Assembly: GCA_935421135.1 (NCBI GenBank)
Contig: OW285194.1
Location: forward strand, 1,696,501 to 1,760,500
Direction of reading: 5' to 3'
DNA length: 64,000 nucleotides
Source of the DNA: Bugulina stolonifera
Lineage: Eukaryota; Bryozoa; Gymnolaemata; Cheilostomatida; Bugulidae
The notes under the pieces were generated by a model. The model was not told the DNA's origin. It saw only the letters and a list, made by a program, of their open reading frames with translations, and made no database searches. Position 1 is the stretch's first letter. Each line of letters begins with the position of its first letter. The translations under genes and the position numbers were made by a program. This document shows, one piece after another, positions 54,722 to 64,000 of the stretch.

Positions 54722-57539
54722 TCAAAGTATTATGAAATAGAGTTAACCCTTTACATGCAATGACAATATTACTGTCTTATATATATAATCTGAAAACAGG
54801 TCATACATGTACATGTACAGGTACAACAGATTAAGGCAACTACCAAAAGTAGAGTCTTGTGACCTATAGATCAATCATGTGGCTGTAGGAAGAAGGGAAA
54901 TGAGTTAATTCAAATATTTGCATTAAATTTAAATCCTACAATCTGTGTAATGAAAGAATGACAACTGCATGTATATGAGAGGCCCATTGTTTGGCTACGC
55001 AAAGACCAACCCAAAGACTGTTCAATCTTCAGCATCACGGAGCACCACTGTCGTGATTTGTGAATATATTATATGTAGATAAAATAACTCCAGTTATGTT
55101 TATATAATTTACTTTCAATTACCTCTGGTTATTATTATTACGCGAATATTAACAACTGATGAACCGATACTACACCTCACCGATAGAGCCATGCCAACTA
55201 CTGATTAATCTGTTCCGTCAAAGCTCACAGCTCAAGCTCACGGTCTTTAGTCATGCTCATAGCACCAGTGCATGTATGCTTAATTAGTGGTAAAAATACA
55301 TATATACTTTGATATAAATAAATATTTGATTTTGTATCGTCGGGTAAAGTGCTCTATAGGACGTGGTATTGTCCTAGAGCTAGTATAAACTATTATGACG
55401 TAGATTTAATTGACGATTTTTAATTTAGTTGATTTATTTCACTACTACGTAGTTTCATACTTCAAGTACTCATCAGGTAAAATAAATCATGCATTACGTA
55501 CAACTTGATGTGAAGTCCTACATATGTTTGTGGCGGTTGTAATTTGTTTTTGGTGGTGATTGTAGCTTGGTATATGATGCAGTTTTTCAGACATTCATTG
55601 TTCATTGGGCAGCTTGTAGGTTCTCTGCTCATTGGGCAGCTTGTAGGTTCTCAACAATCATAGGGTACAACCCACCCTTTAGTAAAAATATTTCCTCAAA
55701 CATCGGACGCCAGCTATTCAAATACCTGAGCGATGAATTTCCGCCTAACAGCGCACTCCATAAAATCTTCAACATCTTTCCACTTTTAGCTAAAATCATA
55801 CATTGTTTATATGCATATTACATAACATACATGTATGGTGTAACTACTAAACCCCTGGTTTCCAATCAAAATGTTATAGAAACCAAAAAGCTAAAAGGTG
55901 GTCTTGGTAAACTTATTTAAAAATTGGCATACATCAAGCAGTAAAACTAGAAAATAAATCAGAGAAAAAATCTTTTCAACAAATTACTGTATGTATATAA
56001 TACATGTACATTATACAACTGATAACAATTTTTTATTGATGTATATGTATTGGGAGTTTGGTGCAGCACTGTATAAAGCTTCATAAACGGTGATTCATGT
56101 TCAATGTATGCTTGGAATTTTGTACATGTAAATTGGCCAGGGCTGTCTTGCTACCTGTCCTGCAGCGAGGGTAGAGGATAGGGCAGGAGGGGGGAGTTTG
56201 TGAGGAGAAGTTGTTTTACAAAAATATTACCTTACACTGCACAATAACATGTCGAACAATGTCAAATTATCTACTACATTGCTGTATCTCATGCATTAGT
56301 AAAGCTATGGAACATTATTAATACATGTATGCATTATTTCATTTGTTTCTATGACCATAGCTGTGGGGAAACATTATAGTGATAAAAGAAAAATAACATG
56401 CCCTTGAATTACGACTACGCAAAAAAGATAGATTTTCTAACCACTTACCTTCACAAAAGTGAGTAGAGTAGTCCCAATAGCAGATTGCACAGTATAAATA
56501 TCCTGAAAAGCAGCTGAATGTTTGCATACAGAGAAATAGGGTAGAGTGATATTAAGAGATCATGCAAAGCCTAGTTCAACTAGTACATGTAGGCTCCGCC
56601 CAACACAGATTTTTGCCAGCATGGATGCCAGGGAGGAATTAGGGATTGTCTTCTGTTTTCCTGAGGCTGGTTAAGCCTGCAATCATAGTAAGGAGTTGCC
56701 CTCTATCAACTTTGAAATTGAGAGAGGACAACTTCTTGATATTATCAATACCTTGTGTGTGTGCCCATAGTTGCAGCAATGTGCCATGTTTACTGTAGCA
56801 TTGTGTGTTATTGTTTCACAAAGACAATGCTATACCCTCCATAGTGCCTCAGTATCCCACTACTACTACAATACTATGTCACACAGTGCTGTCGTCATGT
56901 ACACAAGTGTAATAAAAGGCTATTTAGGGGTGATGCATAATACCCGTTAGTTACGCTGACACTGTGAATAGAACACGACAAACCCTGGTCGTCAATTTCA
57001 AACTAAACACACAATATACAATGTATAATTGTCATTTCTATCACATTAGTTTAGTAGAAGCTAGGAGTCATTCTCATTTTATTCATTGATGATGCACTAG
57101 CGAAAAGAGAGAATAACTCCTGAACATGTCTGACAGATAAAAGTCTGCAATTTGTAGAATATCAACATTTCTCATTCTCAAGCTGTTTGTAAACCTTTTG
57201 ACTACCTTGTTTTTACCTTGCCAAAGCATGACAAAAAACAGTTATACATTTTACATCATAGGATATAATGTATAAAAATAATAATAGATAATAACTATTA
57301 TTCATTATCTTTTGCAAACGTTCTTTGAGTAAGGATAACTTTCAATTATGATCAACAACTAATGAATGCCTATTATACCCGTTCGCAGCCTGTGACTTCA
57401 CTACCGATACAAACAATGTTTTAATAAGTGTAAATATACATGTAGTATGCACAATAATTGTGGTACACTTAAAGTAGATTGTACATATTTAGCGCTAACG
57501 TAGACAGTAAAAATATAGGGGCTGCAGGAGCATGATAAA
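54722..57539 (-). other. Interior of the Mutator-like element, no further gene assigned
   Basis: AT-rich DNA, apart from the retroelement fragment at 55657-55773. One minus-strand exon-like segment at about 56527-56452 ends at a GTAAGT donor (reading CKHSAAFQDIYTVQ), but no family is recognised. The N-terminal exons of the transposase should lie here. Confidence 0.4.
55657..55773 (+). pseudogene. Penelope-like or related retroelement fragment
   Basis: A plus-strand frame contains YNPPFSKNISSNIGRQLFK followed by FPPNSALHKIFN, similar to a conserved segment after the reverse transcriptase palm of Penelope-like elements (NPPFSK..TNIG..F and LHKIFN). The match stops at KIFN. Just upstream a 26-base unit (CATTGGGCAGCTTGTAGGTT...) is duplicated. 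It is a short relic within the Mutator-like element, opposite in strand to the transposase. Confidence 0.5.
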
Positions 57540-59703
57540 CATGATAATTTTACTATAAATTTTAGGTAAGGGAAGTAAGACAATGTTTAACAGGTGCTTT
57601 CTATGAATGGATCTAAAACATTTGTGTAGGTTCACAATAAACAGTGCTTTGAATATTGTATGTTTCAAAGTCACATTGTAAATGTATATGATGTATTAGT
57701 ACATACATATTATATTATGCAGGTATTTAATGAAGTTGAAGAAACCACTCCGGACATGCCCACAAATAAATGAAATAATTGTATTGCAAGTATGTACTAA
57801 AAGTCTGAAAGATAGTAGCAACGACATATACAGCAAAAACAAAGTACACTGTACTATGTATGCACATGTGCTAATAAGCTGCTTATAGAATAGAAATACA
57901 ATGTATGATTAAATAAACTTACAGTAATGCCGTTTAACATATCGTGATAGATTTGATGTGTGGAGCAATGTGGTTGGGAAATATTTATAGTAATGTATCT
58001 GAGATATAGAAGTTGAAAACTGAATAGGAATTTGATTAGTACATGGGCTACGGGTATAATATACATGTATGTAACATTCACCATGACAATGCTTTACAGC
58101 GAAAAAATACAAGTTTAAACATCTATTGTCAACTGGGCAGCATGTTCCGCCTTGCCTGTCCATAAGCTAGAGACGGGATGGGGATGCTGGTCATACTGCA
58201 CTGTACTGCAGATTCAGCAACACCAAGCTTGCCTAACTTCTTGAGCATTCTAAATTGGTGGCGGCAAAGTGTATCTGCAATGTACAAGCAATGGAACAAT
58301 TATTGCCGGTTATAACATAGCACAAGTATTGCTAAACATGGGTATTAAAAAATTCCTACAAATGTTGGTACGTTTTTGTACCATTTTCCTGCAAAGATAT
58401 TTTGTAATATAGATGCAGCAACACAAAATATATTGCCATAGTACTATGATGAATGGATGTGGTGCACATTGAAACCATCTATTTTGAACAATCTTTAATA
58501 CACTTTTGTAGAAGAATGTACAGTTTAGTTGAAGTAAATTTGGTTGAATGATATTAATAATATTACAACATTTTGAAGTTGTCTGCTCTAATTTCTCCAA
58601 GAGAGGACAACTCTTATGAAGGTAGAATGTCTGCTGAAGTTATGCTGTAGGGTCCAGCCAGTGCCTTGGGCAAGATGATATTGCCAGAAACAAATAAAAT
58701 GGTCTTTTAAATTTGAATTCAGATACTATAATGAAGATTTTGCTTTAGAAAGCTGAAAGAATAAACCTCTCAAGTATTTAAAAAAATTTTGAAATTTGCA
58801 AGAGATTTGATCAAGTGGTCAAGTTCTAAAAAGACAACTCGTAGCATTTCAAACTAGGTCAAATCGCGTGTGAGTGGGTCGAAAATAAAGATTTACTTAC
58901 ACATTGGATTTTATAACAAATCCATACTGAACGACGGTAAAAAGTAAGTTATCGCACAATTCTGAGCAAAATGATTGATATTTGTGTAAAAAAATAGGAT
59001 GCTTAAGCAAGTGGTCAAGTTTTGTCGAGACATATTGTACTTTTTTGTCGGTGGTCCAGTTCTGTCGCAAGTTGTCAATGTCTGAAAACGTAAATTTGAT
59101 AAAAAAATCCAACGTTAAGAAATTAGAAAAGTTCTGTCTAATTACTAGTAAATGAGGATTGATAACTTTTGAACAAAGACAGAAAAAAATATGTTGATCA
59201 GGTGAAGACACATAGATTTGCAGAGAGGTGGTCAAGTTTTTCGAAGATGTACCAGAATACTTTCAAGTGCCCTGAAATTTGTTTTAAAAAGTTGCTACTG
59301 TAGAATTTCCAATGTTGTATCGTGGAATAACTCTTATTTAATGATTTTTAATAAAAAAATTTGGGTAATCTCAGAATTCAATAAGCATTAATTGAAAGCG
59401 GTCAAGTTTGTTGTCATGGTCAAGTTTGTTGTCATGGTCAAGTTTCTGGTGGTCAGGTCTGTTTTGGTCAGGTTAGCGGTGGTCAGGTCTGTTTTGGTCA
59501 GGTTAGCGGTGGTCAGGTCTGTTTTGGTCAGGTTAGCGGTGGTCAGGTCTGTTTTGGTCAGGTTAGCGGTGGTCAGGTCTGTTTTGGTCAGGTTAGCGGT
59601 GGTCAGGTCTGTTTTGGTCAAGTTCGCGGTGGTCAGGTCTGTTTTGGTCAGGTTAGCGGTGGTCAGGTCTGTTTTGGTCAAGTTCGCGATGGTCAAGATG
59701 TCG
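57540..59703 (-). repeat. Right inverted terminus of the Mutator-like element
   Basis: Partner of 50590-52580; it ends GGTCAAGATGTCG. The inner edge lies at about 57540, where ATGATAATTTTACTATAAAT matches the left arm at about 52562-52581. Confidence 0.88.
59449..59689 (-). repeat. 30-bp tandem repeat encoding a pentapeptide-repeat-like sequence
   Basis: About eight units of GGTCAGGTCTGTTTTGGTCA plus GGTTAGCGGT. Read on the minus strand, inward from the element's end, the unit gives ANLTKTDLTT, which fits the A(D/N)LXX pentapeptide pattern. The open frame (59388-59810) starts outside the element in flanking DNA, so coding use is doubtful. The left arm gives the same peptide on the plus strand. 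Confidence 0.75.
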
Positions 59704-59718
59704 GTGAACCAATCAAAT

Positions 59719-62468
59719 TGTTGGATTGCTAGGATTAGCGAATCAGCATCTACAATAAAGATAAATAGCCCTAGGCTTGTAGCTACTGATAATTGCAATT
59801 GCATAATCATATTACTACAGAGTATGACGCTGAGCCGGCTGCAAGGACTACACTAATCTCAGACTACACCACTTGGAATTTTCTGAAGAGACTGAATCAA
59901 TGACAATATAATCAAAGTTTATAGAAACTTTGATATAATATAATATCATTGATTGAATAAGGCACACCTCCACTATCTTTGCTTACTTCTTCACAACCTC
60001 AGCCCAAAGCTTTCAATAGAAAGATGAACATTATAATAGGCTTCCAAGTTTATGGTTTGTCTGTAAGTAGAGTTCATTGCTAGATTTGGTGGCTACATGA
60101 GTTAGATTGTCATATGCATATTAATATTAATATCATTTTAAATTAAATCAGTGAGTTAATTAATTCTATTCTAATTCTAAAAATAATAATAATTTAATAA
60201 TACTATTGTAGTATCTGTGCTCCCTGGGCCAGGGCTAGACCGGCACAGATGACTACTTGACTTGTAAGAGAAGAGAGAGAGAGTAACTCCAACTCCAATA
60301 AGTTACTGTCCGCCTGCTAGCATTGCAGGTGGACCATACTAGCAGTGTTGCCCAGTGCCTAGATTACCACCCTAGGTAGGTACTGGGTATGTAGCTATCC
60401 TAGGTGTAGAAACTTCACAGTAGTAGGATAATGTAGAATAGATTGTGTTGCTCTAGACTCTAGAGCCTAGCTAAGTATCATAAAAGGTATAATAAAGGGT
60501 AGCACTGTAGTCTGTAATCTGTAGTCTGTAGTGGATAAGTGCGCTGACAGTAAGAATTTGTTCTGGTTATATAGTAACAGAACAAAGAATTAAAATAAGA
60601 TAATATGATTGGCTGGTCGTCCCTTAGGTGGAGACAGTACCGGTAATGGTAATGACTATAAAACGTTATATATATAAAGGTGTACTAGTGAGTATTACAT
60701 AATAGTTGTATAATATGCATAATGGTTATATAATAGGAATAACAATATATCACTAGCTAATATAGGAATATGTGATGTACTAATATTCAGAGTCAGGCAG
60801 GTAAACTACGCCACTTCAATTGTAGGATGTGGCTACTTCCTGCAGTCGTTTGCCATGAGTACTACCTTCTGGTGCCGTTGGCTGGTTGTTGGCTGGTTGG
60901 ATACCACAATATAATTATTCTTATTCTATTGGGTTCTGGTTCTTGTCCGTGTAGGGAAATATATTTTTGAGATTCAAAACACAAGATATTTTGGGATTAG
61001 TATTATCTGACTTACTCTTTTACTATTTCCTTGCTTCTTTATTTAATTGATATTTGGTTTCATGGTAGTAGCCTGGTCAGTAGTTTAAGTGGACTAGTCA
61101 GTAGGCCTACTAGATGTTATGTCAGATTCAGTGTACTTTAGGTGGCCAATTTGAAATGTGATAACCAGTGGCTCCTGTTATATGTCCATGTAGGTTGGGG
61201 TGGGTGATGGCGTGCACCATATCCCACCCGGTCTGTGAATAGTAGTCATCCAGTGTCTACAGCTATAGCATAATAATTGTATTATAGGCGTGTTCAAAAT
61301 TCTTAGCCAATACCCATATACATCGTACTAAGAGTAGAATATTGCATGTTACAAATTAGCACAATGTTTGGAAAGGGAGGCAACTTCCGGTAGATGGTGT
61401 GACTGAGACAGTCCTGCCATAGCCCGTGGCCAGCGTGTTCTGTGTAAGGTTGGGAAATCGAGAGAACCTGGCAATATTGTTGGCTTATCAGTTAATACTA
61501 GAGCTGAAACATAGTCGGGTGGCCTATCCAATAGTAGAATCTGTGATATATACAGGTACATGTAGTACTCTTTATTCTATGTTATAGTATGTAGTCACAA
61601 GGTCAGACAACTTTAGTGTGTACACCTGGAAAGTCCCAGAAGAGTGAAATTGCGATAACTATAAATAAAGTCAGTTGGAAAAGTATTGAAAGGCTACAGA
61701 TCTGTTGCGAATCAGGTAGGTGTGACAGTACATTGTAACACATATACCCTAATGAAAGATAGTACATGTAGAATGAAAGATGGCTCACTCAATGCTAATA
61801 CCATATACGTCCAAATACGCCCAATTTGACTCGTTTTCCAACCATCTATCTGATTGCCTTTAGGATAGCCCGTCACATACTAGCACTTGTACAATAACAG
61901 GTCTCCCATTCATTCTGATGAATTGTGTTCATGAAACTAGCGTGTCAAATATACTTACAAGTTCTCTTTAGAGTTTTAAATGATTTGCTGACAACCAATT
62001 AGATCATCAGCTCAAAGTGTTTGTGTTATATGATTGGTTGACATGTTGACCACCTGACAAGCATCTTTTATGCCAAATCAAGTGTTTGTATTTATTGGAC
62101 AGATTTATTATCCAGGAGATGGTTATGTTATGGTTGTATCCTTATCTGAATGTTATACAGAACAGTTCTCTGTGATAAACATAAGTGTTTACATGGCCTA
62201 TGTGTAGGATTTCATTACATGCACTGTACAGTGTACATGTAAATACAGATTCTATTTGTGTACTATTTATTGCCATGTATACCAACTAATGTATAATTAT
62301 CATGATATACATGTAATTATATTTTGTCATTTTTATACAGCTGATAGTAAACCATATATATATAGAAGCTGAAGAGGAAGCTGGCGCCTGCACAAGATGT
62401 GGATGAAACTTATTTTCCAGTCATTTCTTAGCATATCTACATGTATGTTGTTCTTTTTCTGGTAATTA
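59719..62468 (+). other. Copy B downstream region, no gene seen
   Basis: Colinear with 25088-28032 in copy A with scattered substitutions and small indels. It contains the same low-complexity tracts and the same lack of convincing frames. Confidence 0.6.
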
Positions 62469-64000
62469 GGGGAGAGCGGGGTAAGTTGGGACAATTTTTG
62501 GTTTTTTGGGAATAATACGAAGTCTAGAGGTCATAGCATCATCATTTTTTGCATGGGGGTACTTTAATATGTTGTCTAACTAGAGCCTGAAGCAGACACA
62601 TTGATAAGTCAGCATAGTGCGGCAATCCACGGTTTGGCAGCGCATGTCAAACGTCCCAACTTACCCCACTGACGGGGTAAGTTGGGACAGGTGTGGGGCA
62701 AGTTGGGACACCATTGAAAATATAGATTTTAGATTTAGATTAGTCTCATTTTTTATCATGAACAGATAGAATTGAAATGTTACAATGATATTACACATAA
62801 TTTAAAATTATTGCCACATGTACATATGTCAAAAAAACATGTCTGTAAAAAACTGCTGGACTTTAATTTAGTTCGGCCTCGAAGTGTTTAATTTCCTTTT
62901 ATTACAAGATAGTCTAGGGAAGGTATGAAAATTGTTTTGATGTAAAAGAGAATTTTCTTGTTAAGTGAATCTTTGTTAGAATAGGAGGATGCCAGCTTGA
63001 ACATGAAAAACCCTTAATTCGTTTGGCGCCTTATAGGTGTAATAATTTATAATAGCTTTATTAGCTGTAATAATTTATAAAGCTTTTTTTTGACTAAGTT
63101 CCAGTCTACTTATGCATATTAGATTTAAAACTATAAAATAAACTAGCGCATCGTAGGTGACCATTTTTTTAATTTTGGTACAGCAAAATTTTCTTGAGCT
63201 TTAAGTTTGTCACTTAGAATAAATAGAATATAAAACCAAAACACCAGAAATAAACCAATACTAGAAAATATAGGCAAATATGTTGATTTTTACTATAGTT
63301 ATTATTAGAGTTTGATGTACAATTGAACAACTGACACTCTAAATAAAATGAAATCATTGAGCAGTAAGAAGATTCTTGAATTTTAATTTCACTTGGCAAC
63401 CCAACCCAGAGTTTACGGCAGCATTTATGACACAGGCGATAGTAGTCAATCCGCCTCATTAATGTGATGGAGTCGATCCAACCTGCGTCTTTCTCTTGGT
63501 GCTAATTACCTTTCCTGGGTTTTGGACAGTGGTAAATTAGATATTTACAGATGGAAAACCTATAACTTTGTAAATAGATTATCGATGATGTTTGATTAAA
63601 CTACTCTTTAGTACTCTCACCAAAGATCGGCAGTTCAACTGGGGTTGGGTAACAATAAGTGTGGAGAGACATTGAGTGTGTACATGTATATAGCCTACTT
63701 GTCTAGTTTGAACAACAAAAAGTGAATCCCCCAAACTTTATAACTAAATTATACCTAATAATCTATTGAATCATTAGCTTGGTGCTGCCTGATGGTGTTA
63801 GTTGGTCTGGTGGGGGTTTCAAAAGGCGCAGAAACGGTGTTCGAAGTGTAGGTATGAGTAGGAAAAGGATGTAGTTTATACATTGTGTTGGTGCTACCCA
63901 CTGCTGTCAGGGTCATGAGTAAAGTGAGGACAGAACAGAGATCAAAAGCTGTTATAGCAATGAGTCAGGTTTGACCCGTTTCTACTACGAGTAATATCAA
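62469..64000. mobile_element. Unidentified insertion, left end only
   Basis: Copy B stops matching copy A after GGTAATTA (62461-62468), and new sequence begins GGGGAGAGCGGGGTAAGTTG. The word GGGGTAAGTTGGGACA recurs at 62674 and, with one change, at 62697. The copy A continuation (CCTTTTGCAGATATTG) is not found before the window ends, so the insertion exceeds 1.5 kb. An 81-codon minus-strand frame (63214-63459) has a Cys-containing start but no family signature. The superfamily is not assigned. Confidence 0.55.
62653..62688. repeat. Hairpin within the unidentified insertion
   Basis: Fifteen-base arms GTCCCAACTTACCCC and GGGGTAAGTTGGGAC pair perfectly across the 6-base loop ACTGAC. The arm repeats the word found near the insertion's left end. 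Confidence 0.9.

Larger units (their letters stand above)
50578..59709 (-). mobile_element. Mutator-like element with 2-kb inverted termini
   Basis: The element is flanked by AATCAAAT (50570-50577 and 59711-59718), extendable to nine bases with one mismatch. Copy A has the empty site near 25076-25090. Inverted termini run 50590-52580 and 57540-59703 and contain 30-bp tandem repeats. Inside, minus-strand exons encode the MULE transposase core. An 8-9-bp duplication, long inverted termini and the MULE domain together identify the superfamily. The two frames of the arms (50891-51226 and 58897-59235; 51523-51813 and 58310-58600) are mirror copies of each other and have no recognised function. Confidence 0.88.
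39765..62468 (+). repeat. Segmental duplication, copy B
   Basis: This is the direct-orientation partner of 1-28032. It lacks the copy A insertions but has its own: a piggyBac-like insertion (45982 to about 50430) and a Mutator-like element (50578-59709). It also holds an extra 1.4-kb tandem unit (42124-44937). At 62468 the match to copy A stops after the word GGTAATTA because another insertion begins. The duplication includes the last exon of the membrane-protein gene, so the unit is probably a tandemly repeated gene plus its downstream region. Confidence 0.93.

Noticed and set aside
59449..59689. Possible CRISPR array
   Set aside because: The 30-bp units are contiguous with no spacers, and the setting is a eukaryotic transposon.

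Overview
The window looks like nuclear DNA of an invertebrate metazoan. It is AT-rich, introns carry gt...ag ends with GTAAGT-like donors, TACATGTA-type words are frequent, and mobile elements of many eukaryotic superfamilies are present. A sponge or cnidarian is my guess; nothing in the window proves it. I found no rRNA, tRNA, CRISPR array or bacterial gene.

Layout. The backbone is a tandem segmental duplication in direct orientation. Copy A (1-28032) and copy B (39765-62468) hold the same single-copy DNA: the last exon of a membrane-protein gene, its decayed downstream exons, an imperfect minisatellite and about 3 kb of non-coding sequence. Between them (28033-39764) lies the body of the copy B gene: a cysteine-rich exon set (30521-33056), a 39-bp repeat tract, and an in-phase exon chain that ends in a C-terminal membrane anchor (33855-40075). 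Most of the rest is mobile DNA inserted into one copy only, so the other copy shows the empty site.

Insertions in copy A. (1) 4396-19460 is a 15-kb palindromic element with AGT...ACT ends, a 6-bp target duplication (CACATA) and 1.8-kb inverted termini. Each terminus carries a fragment of protein-primed type B DNA polymerase, so I read it as a Polinton/Maverick derivative in which one end occurs twice. Its right arm holds two further transposons: an ISL2EU-like element with a broken SAP-SWIM-YqaJ nuclease gene (9748-14919) and a hAT-type element (15079-17659). (2) 19652-24821 is a hAT-type non-autonomous element with an 8-bp duplication. It was itself hit by an intact Gypsy-type LTR retrotransposon (20273-24711) with identical 134-bp LTRs and one 1335-residue Gag-Pol reading frame.

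Insertions in copy B. A 3.0-kb element with a TA duplication sits in an intron of the membrane-protein gene (36149-39148). A piggyBac-like insertion (45982 to about 50430) carries three 311-bp Harbinger-type MITEs. A Mutator-like element (50578-59709) has 2-kb inverted termini, internal 30-bp repeats and a spliced transposase remnant. An unidentified insertion begins at 62469 and runs out of the window.

The likeliest undescribed items are the palindromic Polinton derivative with its GC-rich exon-like reading frame, and the tandemly duplicated membrane-protein family. Mobile-element calls rest on termini, target duplications, empty sites and catalytic motifs read by eye. No alignments or searches were run.
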